Assembly (NCBI GenBank): GCA_017881765.1 | Contig: JADGQN010000073.1 | Span: 1-14,472 of the forward strand | Direction of reading: 5' to 3' | From: Syntrophobacterales bacterium | GTDB taxonomy: Bacteria > Desulfobacterota > Syntrophorhabdia > Syntrophorhabdales > WCHB1-27 | DNA length: 14,472 nucleotides | In this document: positions 1 through 6,694 of the stretch, piece after piece | How positions within the stretch are numbered: position 1 is the first letter of the stretch | Layout: each line of letters opens with the position of its first letter | Made by a program: the position numbers and the translations under genes | The notes under the pieces: generated by a model | The model's input: only the letters and a program-made list of their open reading frames with translations | Told to the model about the DNA's origin: nothing | Databases searched by the model: none

Positions 1-2
1 TT

Positions 3-203
3 GTCGATCACTGGAGCGTAAAGAATTGGGCAACTCGATTTCTTCTTCAGCATTTTGACAATTCTCATCAAGAGGCGCGACTGTCTACCAAGTCATCTCA
101 TCGGCTAACTGTAGATATGTCGATGCCAGGCCGAATTTTGATGATTAACGAGGCGCTCCGAGGCTTGGGCTGCGCAGGCGTACCTGGCGGTACGTCGAAG
201 TAG
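3..203 (+). CDS. Possible 3' end of an unknown gene, partial
   Basis: The third plus-strand frame is open from the window edge for 66 codons to a TAG at 201-203. The translation begins VDHWSVKNWATRFLL and ends in GVPGGTSK. The first half (W-x4-W-A-x2-F-L-L) reads like real protein. The last 10 or so codons come from a dispersed GTAC-palindrome repeat (179-196), so if the gene is real its C-terminus has been overrun or extended by the repeat. There is no recognisable domain in what is visible, and I make no functional assignment. It would converge on the minus-strand transaldolase gene. An open stretch of this length could also occur by chance. Confidence 0.25.
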   Translation, partial: VDHWSVKNWATRFLLQHFDNSHQEARLSTKSSHRLTVDMSMPGRILMINEALRGLGCAGVPGGTSK

Positions 204-242
204 AACGGGCCGACGGGCAACGAAGTTAGGCGCAAAAGGCGG
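151..242. repeat. Fragment related to the GTAC-rich repeat family
   Basis: The centre is a hairpin, CGTACC-TGGC-GGTACG at 179-194, followed by TCGAAG. The same arrangement (GGCGTAC, short loop, GTACGTCG, then a purine-rich run) occurs inside the two long elements at 4444-4637 and 13150-13310. Upstream GGCGCTC (about 153) and downstream GGCAACGAAG (217-226) also have partial counterparts there. The paired outer ends of the long elements are absent, so this is a relative or a truncated copy. The limits are approximate. The rest of 1-262 holds nothing else I can name. Confidence 0.5.
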
Positions 243-262
243 CCTGGCGGCCTCCCCCCACC

Positions 263-907
263 TCACTTCTTCAGGGATTCGTAGTCTTTCAGAAACCTCT
301 CCAATCCTATGTCTGTAAGAGGATGTTTCATCAGTTGTTTGATCACGGCGTAGGGGATCGTTGCTATATCAGCCCCCATCGTAGCTGCTTCGAGCACGTG
401 GAGGGGGTTCCTCACGCTGGCGACGATGATCTCGGTTTCAAACCCGTAATTGGAGTAAATAGTGGCTATGTCGCTTACTACCTCCATGCCCACCGTGGAG
501 ATATCGTCAAGCCGGCCCACGAACGGGCTCACATAATCCGCCCCTGCTTTGGCGGCAATGAGTGCCTGGACAGCTTGAAATATCAAGGTCACGTTTGTTC
601 TGATCCCTTCCTCATGGAGCGCCCGCACCGCCTTCATGCCCTCTTCGGTCATGGGGATCTTCACCACAACCTGCTCTCCCAGTGTTGCGAGCTGTTTTGC
701 CTCAGCGATCATGCCCTTTGCATCAATGGCCAGCACCTCGAGGTTTACGGGCCCACGGACGAGGGAAAGAATCTCCTTGATCGTTAGATTCGGGTCTCTC
801 TTTTCCTTGGCGAGCAGGGTCGGATTCGTCGTCACCCCATCGACGAGTCCCATTTCCAATGCCTTCTTGATCTCTTCAACGTTTGCCGTGTCCAGAAAAA
901 ACTTCAT
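263..907 (-). CDS. tal: Transaldolase, small FSA/TAL family
   Basis: A 214-residue single-domain (beta/alpha)8 aldolase, the usual length for the fructose-6-phosphate aldolase/transaldolase family. It should transfer dihydroxyacetone units between sugar phosphates in the non-oxidative pentose phosphate pathway, in the cytoplasm. Visible residues: Asp6 in FLDTAN, the TTNPT loop at 26-30, and the Schiff-base Lys83 in VVKIPMT. Glu57 (NLEVLA) and Phe129 (SPFVGRLDD) occupy the positions that are Gln59 and Tyr131 in E. coli FsaA. Glu and Phe there are typical of true transaldolases, so transaldolase is preferred over free fructose-6-phosphate aldolase. The ATG has a strong AGGAGG six bases upstream. 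The gene lies 215 bases downstream of the tatA-folK-YHS operon on the same strand and may have its own promoter. No clear terminator follows; a GC-rich run and a repeat lie beyond its stop. Confidence 0.93.
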   Translation of the reverse strand: MKFFLDTANVEEIKKALEMGLVDGVTTNPTLLAKEKRDPNLTIKEILSLVRGPVNLEVLAIDAKGMIAEAKQLATLGEQVVVKIPMTEEGMKAVRALHEEGIRTNVTLIFQAVQALIAAKAGADYVSPFVGRLDDISTVGMEVVSDIATIYSNYGFETEIIVASVRNPLHVLEAATMGADIATIPYAVIKQLMKHPLTDIGLERFLKDYESLKK

Positions 908-1068
908 AGTCGCCTCCTGCAGGGTTTTGTACTTATCCGAAGTCTTCCGCTACATCTCGGTCGGTCTGGTCGCCCCAGTCTCTCCCGACTATTCGGCCTA
1001 TCTGATCTGCCCAGTCTGCCCGATTAAACTGCCTACCAGGGATAATTGCACTCTATACGGTGCCCCGC

Positions 1069-1114
1069 AACCCGTGACCTTGCAACCTGTAACCCGTAAC
1101 TTGAAACTCGTAAC
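1069..1114. repeat. Degenerate 7-bp tandem repeat (AACCCGT type)
   Basis: Successive units read AACCCGT, GACCTTGC, AACCTGT, AACCCGT, AACTTGA, AACTCGT, AAC, a period of seven bases with one eight-base unit. It lies in the 215-base gap between the YHS gene and the transaldolase gene. The preceding bases, about 957-1020, are another low-complexity stretch built from GTCTGGTC/GTCTGCCC-like pieces. A weaker relative, CCCTTGA-CTTGTGA-CCCTTGC, is at 13381-13401. No coding function is evident. Confidence 0.55.
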
Positions 1115-1122
1115 GCTTGCCC

Positions 1123-1356
1123 TCACTGCTTCAACTCCCTGAATTTCTCCATGCATCCTTTGCTGCAAAAATAGACCATGCCGTCTTCGGTGCGCAGAGA
1201 CAGGTCCCGCTCCTGAGCCACGTACGCGCCACAGACCGGGTCCTGCTTGAGTTCCTCGGGCTCCGGTTTCATCGCCGGGGTCGGCTTTCTTTTCTTCTTC
1301 TTGAGAAGGTGTCTGATCAGCAGTATCACCAGAATGAGCGGTATGAGATACTTCAT
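1123..1356 (-). CDS. Small membrane-anchored YHS/TRASH-type metal-binding protein
   Basis: A 77-residue protein with an N-terminal hydrophobic helix (about residues 3-18), a run of lysines and arginines (19-23), a proline-rich linker and a C-terminal cysteine motif: Cys42 in DPVCGAYV, then Cys64 and Cys68 in YFCSKGCMEKF. This C-x21-C-x3-C layout with D-P-V-C-G is that of the YHS/TRASH domains thought to bind metal ions. The positive residues after the helix suggest the domain faces the cytoplasm. I start it at 1356 rather than at the in-frame 1377: that ATG overlaps the folK stop as ATGA, a translational-coupling arrangement, and has GGGAG about eight bases upstream. It is the third gene of tatA-folK-YHS. 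Its metal and partner cannot be told from sequence. Confidence 0.8.
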   Translation of the reverse strand: MKYLIPLILVILLIRHLLKKKKRKPTPAMKPEPEELKQDPVCGAYVAQERDLSLRTEDGMVYFCSKGCMEKFRELKQ

Positions 1357-1856
1357 GATGAATCTCCCTCTCTCCATTTTTCTATAACCTGATCCGGGCC
1401 TATCTCTTCCAGGAAATCCTTAAGCGGCCGCCCAAGGAGCGGATGGACCGCGGAAGGCTCTATCTCAAGGATCGGCGCAAGGGTAAATTTCCTCTCGTGC
1501 AACCGTGGGTGAGGCACGGTCAACTCCGTGGTCTCAAGTATCAGATCATCAATCAGGAGAATATCCAGGTCTATGATGCGTGGACCTTGCGGCACGTCCC
1601 TCACTCTGCCCATCACCGTCTCTATACGATTGAGCAGCGCAAGCAGCTCAAGAGGCGACCCATGCCATCTGATCTTAAGGACACAATTGAGGAACTCTTC
1701 TTGAGCCACCGGTGAAACGGGTGAGGTGCGGTAAAATGAAGACAGGGCAGAAAACTCTGCCCTGTGATCACACATAATCTGATCCATGCTCGACTTGCAG
1801 TTACTGTACCGATTGCCGATATTCGAGCCTATGCCAATGAATACATTGTAGGCCAC
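1353..1856 (-). CDS. folK: 2-amino-4-hydroxy-6-hydroxymethyldihydropteridine pyrophosphokinase (HPPK)
   Basis: A 167-residue cytoplasmic enzyme that transfers pyrophosphate from ATP to hydroxymethyl-dihydropterin, the step before dihydropteroate synthase in folate synthesis. The N-terminus FIGIGSNIGNR is the family's opening strand and glycine loop. The signature VPQGPRIIDLDILLID (88-103) carries Asp96 and Asp98, the Mg-ATP ligands, and PHPRLHERKFTLAPI (115-129) is the conserved substrate/ATP loop. The start is GTG, five bases after the tatA stop, with only a weak ribosome-binding site, so expression probably depends on read-through from tatA. The 3' end overlaps the next gene by four bases (ATGA). 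Length is normal for the family and nothing is missing. Confidence 0.95.
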   Translation of the reverse strand: MAYNVFIGIGSNIGNRYSNCKSSMDQIMCDHRAEFSALSSFYRTSPVSPVAQEEFLNCVLKIRWHGSPLELLALLNRIETVMGRVRDVPQGPRIIDLDILLIDDLILETTELTVPHPRLHERKFTLAPILEIEPSAVHPLLGRPLKDFLEEIGPDQVIEKWREGDSS

Positions 1857-1861
1857 AGTTG

Positions 1862-2053
1862 TTAGGCGGGCTTCTCTTTGTCCTTGTCGCTCTTGGGTGT
1901 CACGTCTATTTCGTCCGGCTCCTTTACCGACTTCTTGAAGCTCTTGATGCCTTTTCCTATAGCCCCACCGATTTCGGGCAGCTTACCCGCCCCAAAAATG
2001 AGCATAATAATCACCAGTATGATAAGAAGCTCAGGAACTCCAAGACCAAACAT
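1862..2053 (-). CDS. tatA: Sec-independent translocase subunit TatA/TatE type
   Basis: A 63-residue protein with the complete TatA plan: a short N-terminal region, one transmembrane helix (about 6-20, PELLIILVIIMLIF), the hinge FGAGKLPEI, an amphipathic helix IGGAIGKGIKSFKKSV and a charged acidic/lysine tail. TatA oligomers form the conducting part of the twin-arginine pathway for folded, often cofactor-bearing proteins. The frame stays open upstream to 2176, but the start at 2053 gives the canonical N-terminus MFGLGVPEL and has AGAGGT close upstream, so the longer form is rejected. No tatB or tatC is in the window. It is the first gene of the tatA-folK-YHS run; the family is often found alone, and one protein can serve as both TatA and TatE. 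Confidence 0.93.
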   Translation of the reverse strand: MFGLGVPELLIILVIIMLIFGAGKLPEIGGAIGKGIKSFKKSVKEPDEIDVTPKSDKDKEKPA

Positions 2054-2073
2054 GTTTACCTCTCTGAATCGGT

Positions 2074-2103
2074 AGGATATCACTTTTCCCTGACTGTAGT
2101 CAA
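2074..2103 (-). promoter_or_regulatory. Candidate sigma70-type promoter for tatA-folK-YHS
   Basis: On the minus strand TTGACT (2103-2098) is followed after 18 bases by TATCCT (2079-2074), giving five and four matches to the consensus hexamers. The predicted start lies about 10-15 bases before the tatA ATG, just leaving room for its ribosome-binding site. Pattern match only. Confidence 0.35.
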
Positions 2104-2236
2104 TCGCAACGTTCCGGCGCGATTGCATGCTTGAATCTTGGCGAAGAGAGTTCACGGGGCAAATGGCAATAAACACGGACTAGCCTACAGGGAGTGTTGA
2201 ATTGACGGGGTTTCGGCCTTAGAATAATAAAATAGT

Positions 2237-2265
2237 TTGATGGCTTGCCAGACCAATCAGATAAA
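2237..2265 (+). promoter_or_regulatory. Weak candidate promoter for etfBA
   Basis: TTGATG (2237-2242), a 17-base spacer and GATAAA (2260-2265) lie in an AT-rich leader (about 2220-2310) upstream of etfB. A second reading, TTGACG at 2202 with AATAAT at 2223, is possible but its spacer is only 15 bases. The 288-base divergent region 2054-2341 holds no gene and no obvious operator. Confidence 0.25.
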
Positions 2266-2341
2266 AGCATTGTAAAAACATAGTTTATTTGTAAAAGTAA
2301 TAGTCAATCCGAAGACGGTCAGAAGAGAACAGGGGGAAGCA

Positions 2342-3154
2342 GTGCACATTGTCGTATGTGCAAAAATGGTCCCGGACACCACGCAGGTCTCCATAGACCC
2401 TGTCACCAATACGCTTGTCAGAGAGGGCGTGCCTTTCATCACCAACCCTTTTGATGACCATGCTATTGAAGAGGCCTTGCGTATCAAGGACGCGTATGGC
2501 GCAAGGGTCACGGTGCTCTCCATGGGACCAGCCCCCGCTGAAACGGTTCTACGGAAGGCAATCGCTCTGGGGGCCGATGCAGGGCTGCTCTTATCCGACA
2601 GGGCGTTCGGAGGCTCCGACACCCTCGCTACCAGTAAGGTCTTAAGCGTTGCCATTGCAAAGCTTTCCGACCAGGAGAGAGTGGACCTCATCGTCTGCGG
2701 GAAGCAGACCATCGACGGCGACACCGCGCAGGTCGGGCCCGGGATAGCTACCCGTCTGGGATACGCACAGGTAACGCTGGTCGACAAGGTGCTTGACGTG
2801 GACCTCGACACACGACGGATCACGGTGAGGGCAAAATTCGACAATCGGCATCAGGTTGTCGAGGCCCGACTCCCCGCGGTTATCACCGTTGTGCGAGAGA
2901 TCAACACCCCGCGTTACCCGACGGTACCTCGCCGGCTCTACGCGGAAGAAGTACAGATCCAGGTCTGGACCAATGAGATGCTGAAGCTTGATCCCAACAC
3001 CATCGGCCTCAAGGGCTCACCCACCTGGGTGAAGCGCATCTTTGCACCCGAGCGGGAAAAGGGCGAGATCGTAATGGGCCTGGGCAAAGAGAAAGAAAAA
3101 GCGGTTCGGCTGATCATGCAGAAGCTTGCGGATTGGAAGGTTTTGGGCCCGTAA
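2342..3154 (+). CDS. etfB: Electron transfer flavoprotein beta subunit
   Basis: A 270-residue FixA/EtfB protein, the smaller half of the EtfAB heterodimer that accepts electrons from acyl-CoA dehydrogenases and related flavoproteins in the cytoplasm. The N-terminus HIVVCAKMVPDTTQV and the stretch ITNPFDDHAIEEALRIKD (33-50) are typical of the family. GKQTIDGDTAQVGPGIA (120-136) is the conserved nucleotide-binding loop of the beta subunit (AMP in ordinary ETFs, a second FAD in bifurcating ones). The start is GTG with AGGGGGA five to seven bases upstream. Its TAA stop directly abuts the etfA ATG with no spacer, so the subunits are translationally coupled. From sequence alone I cannot decide whether the second site holds AMP or FAD. 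No acyl-CoA dehydrogenase gene is in the window. Confidence 0.95.
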   Translation: MHIVVCAKMVPDTTQVSIDPVTNTLVREGVPFITNPFDDHAIEEALRIKDAYGARVTVLSMGPAPAETVLRKAIALGADAGLLLSDRAFGGSDTLATSKVLSVAIAKLSDQERVDLIVCGKQTIDGDTAQVGPGIATRLGYAQVTLVDKVLDVDLDTRRITVRAKFDNRHQVVEARLPAVITVVREINTPRYPTVPRRLYAEEVQIQVWTNEMLKLDPNTIGLKGSPTWVKRIFAPEREKGEIVMGLGKEKEKAVRLIMQKLADWKVLGP

Positions 3155-4441
3155 ATGGAGAAAAAGAAGAGGTTCAAGGTGCGGCTCTTGCCGGGTAAGT
3201 GCATCGGATGCGGCCGATGCGAGCCCGCGTGCCCGGTAGATGCCATCAGGTACGATGAAAAAGGGGAGCCCATCATCGACCTGGAAAAATGTATCGGCTG
3301 CCTCAAGTGTGTCAAGGTCTGCCCCGCAGCGGCTATCGATAAGTTTCTCCCTGAAGGCGATACGGGCGGGGCGGAGCCGGAAGAAACCGCTGAAAGCGAG
3401 GCAATAGGAGAAGGGGAAGTCAAGCGGCTCTGGCGGGGCGTCTGGGTCTATGTGGAGCAGATGGATGGGAAAGCTGAGCCGGTCTCCTGGCAGCTCCTCG
3501 GCAAAGGAAAGGAGCTTGCGCAGGACCTCGGAGTGGAACTGGCGGCCCTGGTACTCGGCAACAATGTAGAGCACCTGGTGGACGAGGCCGCGGGATACGG
3601 GGCCGATAAGGTCTATCTCATAGACACGCCCGTCTTGAAAGACTACAGGGCGGAAACCCACATGCGCAGCTGCGTCTATCTTGTCGAGAAATATTCTCCC
3701 GAAATATTGCTCATCGGCGCCACAGGGCTCGGCAGGGATCTGGCAGGCGGAGTAGCAACGCATCTGGAGACCGGCTTGACAGCCGACTGCACCGGTCTTG
3801 CCATCGACAAAGAGAACAGGCTCCTGGAGCAAACGCGTCCGGCTTTCGGGGGCAATATCATGGCCACGATCCTCTGCGAAAAGGCCCGACCCCAGATGGC
3901 CTCTGTGCGGCCGAATGTTATGCTCACTCCTCCTTTCGTCCCGGGAAGAAAGGCGACCCTCGTGCGGGAATCGATCAGTATCGAGGAGAAGGACACGCTC
4001 ACGAAGGTCCTCGAGATCGTGCCTATACAGTGTGAGACTTCAGTCGACATAACGGCCGTGGGTGTTATCGTGAGCGGCGGCAGGGGCCTTGTGAGCGCCG
4101 AAAACTTCAGGATGCTCCAGGAGCTGGCGGACCTGCTGGGCGGCGTGGTTGCCGGTTCCCGAAGTGCGGTAGACGCCGGATGGATCACGCACCAAAAGCA
4201 GGTCGGCCAGACCGGAAAAACGGTGCGGCCAAAACTCTATGTGGCGTGCGGTATTTCAGGTGCTATCCAGCATCTTGTCGGCATGCAGGACGCCGAATAT
4301 ATCATCGCAATCAACAAAGACAAGCATGCGCCCATCTTTGATGTAGCGCACCTTGGTATTGTGGGTGACGTGTTCGAGATCGTTCCGGCAATGATCGAGG
4401 AACTGCGGAAGGTGAAGAATCCACCGGTGTGCGAGACATGA
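3155..4441 (+). CDS. etfA: Electron transfer flavoprotein alpha subunit fused to a 2x[4Fe-4S] ferredoxin domain
   Basis: A 428-residue protein, about 100 longer than a plain EtfA because of an N-terminal ferredoxin domain. Cys16, 19, 22 and 26 and Cys46, 49, 52 and 56 form two C-x2-C-x2-C-x3-C-P cluster motifs. An acidic linker (about 66-88) leads to the EtfA domain. Its C-terminal FAD part shows SGGRGLVSAENF, GSRSAVDAGW, VGQTGKTVRP, LYVACGISGAIQHLVGMQ and INKDKHAPIFDVAHLGIVGD, all standard EtfA motifs. Ferredoxin-fused EtfA proteins are known from anaerobes, for example the caffeyl-CoA reductase ETF of Acetobacterium. The extra clusters probably relay electrons between the ETF FAD and an external FeS partner, here plausibly the oxidoreductase encoded next. 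The gene follows etfB with no gap. Confident in family; direction of electron flow is inference. Confidence 0.95.
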   Translation: MEKKKRFKVRLLPGKCIGCGRCEPACPVDAIRYDEKGEPIIDLEKCIGCLKCVKVCPAAAIDKFLPEGDTGGAEPEETAESEAIGEGEVKRLWRGVWVYVEQMDGKAEPVSWQLLGKGKELAQDLGVELAALVLGNNVEHLVDEAAGYGADKVYLIDTPVLKDYRAETHMRSCVYLVEKYSPEILLIGATGLGRDLAGGVATHLETGLTADCTGLAIDKENRLLEQTRPAFGGNIMATILCEKARPQMASVRPNVMLTPPFVPGRKATLVRESISIEEKDTLTKVLEIVPIQCETSVDITAVGVIVSGGRGLVSAENFRMLQELADLLGGVVAGSRSAVDAGWITHQKQVGQTGKTVRPKLYVACGISGAIQHLVGMQDAEYIIAINKDKHAPIFDVAHLGIVGDVFEIVPAMIEELRKVKNPPVCET

Positions 4442-4443
4442 TG

Positions 4444-4637
4444 CCTATTTGCATTCAAGCGGACGACCCAGCCTTCGGCCGGGTACCTCGGGCGGCAGCG
4501 AAGAGCCCCACCCGCAAGCGGGTACCCGGGCGTACCTGGGGGTACGTCGAGGAGAGCGATAGCGAAGCATCCTGTAAGGACGCAGCACACCCGCCGGTGG
4601 CGGGTACCCGGAAGGTATACACTTGAAGACGAATAGG
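4444..4637 (+). repeat. GTAC-rich inverted-repeat element, copy 1
   Basis: A 194-bp element between etfA and the FeS oxidoreductase gene. Its ends, CCTATTTGCATTCAAG (4444-4459) and CTTGAAGACGAATAGG (4622-4637), are complementary at 13 of 16 positions. Inside are several palindromes with a GTAC core: ACCCGC-AA-GCGGGT (4510-4523), CGTACC-TGGG-GGTACG (4531-4546) and more than one GGGTACCC. The conserved blocks GGACGACCCAGCCT near the left end and GGGTACCCGGAAGGTATAC near the right recur, inverted, at 13150-13310. A separate short repeat (4557-4581) is embedded in it. It carries no convincing gene: a 65-codon open frame across it is made entirely of repeat. In the etf transcript it could fold into a long hairpin. 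Confidence 0.75.
4557..4581 (+). repeat. Short dispersed repeat TAGCGAAGCATCCTG, copy 1
   Basis: The 22 bases at 4560-4581 (core TAGCGAAGCATCCTGTAAGG plus AC) match 6843-6864 at 21 positions, and the 23-base form starting at 4557 matches 14199-14221 at all but one. Here it lies inside the GTAC-rich element and is absent from the other copy of that element. Confidence 0.7.
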
Positions 4638-4654
4638 TAGAACAAGGGGTTTAT

Positions 4655-6679
4655 ATGTCGGTAGTTGAATCGGTCCTATTTGCACTGGCGTTTCTCGGGT
4701 CACTCTTTTTCTTTCTAAGGAGGGTCTTCAGGCTCTTCGCCATAATGCTCCTCGGAAAAGCGGAGCCGAGATTCGACCATTTGCCGGACAGATTGAAGTC
4801 ACTCCTGCTCTTTGGTTTCGGCCAGAAGCGGGTCATTGAAGAGCCTTTCGGGGTGAACCATTTCTTTCTTTTCTGGGGATTCATTCTTCTCCAGTTGATG
4901 GTGAACAGCGAGTTTATCATCGCGGGCATCTTCCCGAAATTCAGCCTCAGGTTTTTGGGTGATATTCTCTATCCGATCATCACTTTTACAGGGGACGTGA
5001 CTTCTCTCGTCGTGCTCCTCGTCGTGATCATCGCCGCATTCAGGAGGCTCTTCTTCAAACCGCCGCACGTGGAGCGAACGCTGGAGGCATTTTTCATACT
5101 GATACTTGTCGGCCTTCTCATGATCGCCAACTTCGGATTACACATCGCATCCATAGTGCCGGGCCAGGGGCGGGAAGAATACGTGCCTATCTCGCAGATA
5201 CTGGCCATACCGTTCGCGGGGCGTGGTACGGAGCTCTCCTGGCAGATCGCTCATCGGGTCTTCTGGTGGCTCCATGCGGTAGTGCTCCTCGTCTTTCTCG
5301 TTTACATCCCCTACAGCAAACACCTGCACATACTCACCGCTCTGGTCAACTGCTTCTTCAGGCGTTTTGCCTTCGTGCGGGCTCTGCCCCCCATGACATT
5401 CAAGCAGGGTGAGCGGTTCGGCGTCTCCCGAGTGACCCAGTTTACCTGGAAAGATCTACTCGACTTCTTTTCATGCACCGAGTGTGGGAGATGCGCCGAC
5501 GCGTGCCCGGCGACAAGTACGGGAAAGGTATTAAATCCCAAGGAGGTGATCCTCGCGGGCAAGGCCAACCTTCTCCGGAACGGCAGCGCCATCCTGGCAG
5601 CACGAGAAGGAGATACCATCGCGGGAACCGACAACCGCACGCTTGTCAGTCTCCCGCTGATCGCCAACACCCACGAAACAAGCGTGTCGCCCCAGGCTAT
5701 CTGGGACTGTACTACGTGCGGGGCATGCGTGGAAAAGTGTCCTGTCTTTATCGAACAGTTCCCGAAGCTGCTGGCCATGAGGCGCCATCTGGTGATGGAA
5801 AGTGCGGACTTTCCCCCTGAGCTGATAACTTTTTTCCAGAACATCGAGCAACGGTCAAACCCTTACGGGATAGCTCCCGTTGACAGGGCCAGGTGGGCCG
5901 CTGACCTTGATGTTCCCTTGATCTCCGAGCAACCCAACGCGGAGTATCTCTTCTACATCGGGTGCGTCGCATCCTTCACCTCACGCATGAAGAGCGTCAT
6001 GACCGCAATCATTGAAGCGCTTCGCAAGGCGTCCATCTCATACGCAATCCTGGGAAAAGAGGAGCAGTGCTGTGGAGACCCGTTGCGCAGGCTCGGCAAC
6101 GAGTATGTATTTGACAAGCTTGCACGCGGCAATGTTGCGCTCTTCAAAAAGTACGGCGTCAAGAAAATGCTCACCTTGTGTCCCCACTGCTACAGCACCT
6201 TCAAACACGATTACAAAGACTTCGGTGCCCGGTTCGAGGTGATACACCACACGGAACTTCTGAGCGCACTATTGAAAGCAGGGAAGCTTCAGCCGGCAAA
6301 CGGCCTCCAGCATGAACGTATAGTCTTTCACGATTCCTGCTATCTCGGAAGGTATAATGACGTGTACGAGGAGCCCAGAGCCATCATCCGGCAGGCAACA
6401 GGGTCATCTCCTCTGGAGATGGAGAAGAGGCGGCGCGAGAGCTTCTGTTGCGGTGCCGGTGGCGGACGGATGTGGATGGAAGAGTCGACCGGCACAAGGA
6501 TTAACGCCGACCGCACCAGACAGGCTTTGCGCCAGGACCCCACGGTCATTGCCACCTGCTGTCCTTACTGTCTTACGATGTTTGAAGATGGGATAAAGGA
6601 TGAAAAGACGGAAGGGAAGGTGAGGGTTCTCGACGTCTCGGAAATTCTCGGCGGTTCATTTACGCAGAAAACAGACTAA
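4655..6679 (+). CDS. Membrane-bound FeS oxidoreductase, NarI-like plus HdrD-like (putative ETF:quinone oxidoreductase)
   Basis: A 674-residue protein. The N-terminal part has about five transmembrane helices (near 4-24, 69-93, 105-130, 144-166, 201-222) with histidines 69, 163, 200, 207, 223 and 225 as possible heme ligands, as in NarI/HdrE-type cytochrome b domains. The soluble part has two [4Fe-4S] motifs (Cys274/277/280/284 and Cys352/355/358/362) and two CCG domains of the HdrD/GlpC type (CCGDPLRR at 472, CCGAGGGRMW at 598, each with its second cysteine motif, CPHC and CCPYC). Proteins of this architecture beside etfAB in Geobacter and Syntrophomonas are proposed to pass electrons between EtfAB and menaquinone. 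That role is inferred here from gene order. The ATG has AAGGGG upstream. A 213-base gap filled by a repeat element separates it from etfA. Family confident, partner moderately so. Confidence 0.88.
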   Translation: MSVVESVLFALAFLGSLFFFLRRVFRLFAIMLLGKAEPRFDHLPDRLKSLLLFGFGQKRVIEEPFGVNHFFLFWGFILLQLMVNSEFIIAGIFPKFSLRFLGDILYPIITFTGDVTSLVVLLVVIIAAFRRLFFKPPHVERTLEAFFILILVGLLMIANFGLHIASIVPGQGREEYVPISQILAIPFAGRGTELSWQIAHRVFWWLHAVVLLVFLVYIPYSKHLHILTALVNCFFRRFAFVRALPPMTFKQGERFGVSRVTQFTWKDLLDFFSCTECGRCADACPATSTGKVLNPKEVILAGKANLLRNGSAILAAREGDTIAGTDNRTLVSLPLIANTHETSVSPQAIWDCTTCGACVEKCPVFIEQFPKLLAMRRHLVMESADFPPELITFFQNIEQRSNPYGIAPVDRARWAADLDVPLISEQPNAEYLFYIGCVASFTSRMKSVMTAIIEALRKASISYAILGKEEQCCGDPLRRLGNEYVFDKLARGNVALFKKYGVKKMLTLCPHCYSTFKHDYKDFGARFEVIHHTELLSALLKAGKLQPANGLQHERIVFHDSCYLGRYNDVYEEPRAIIRQATGSSPLEMEKRRRESFCCGAGGGRMWMEESTGTRINADRTRQALRQDPTVIATCCPYCLTMFEDGIKDEKTEGKVRVLDVSEILGGSFTQKTD

Positions 6680-6694
6680 ACCGCTGATAGCGCT

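Noticed and set aside
200..262. Rho-independent terminator after the transaldolase gene
   Set aside because: The GC-rich run before TTTT (minus strand) is a direct repeat of GGCCGCC rather than an inverted repeat, so it does not form a convincing stem.
2054..2176. Longer N-terminus for TatA
   Set aside because: The extra 41 residues have no counterpart in TatA, which begins directly with the membrane helix. The ATG at 2053 has its own ribosome-binding site.
3017..3832. 271-codon open frame on the minus strand opposite etfB/etfA
   Set aside because: It is a shadow of strongly supported genes with conserved motifs; its translation has no recognisable domain and no ribosome-binding site was evident.
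4429..4626. 65-codon open frame on the plus strand across the GTAC-rich element
   Set aside because: It starts inside etfA, consists almost entirely of the repeat, has no ribosome-binding site, and the sister copy of the element does not preserve the frame.
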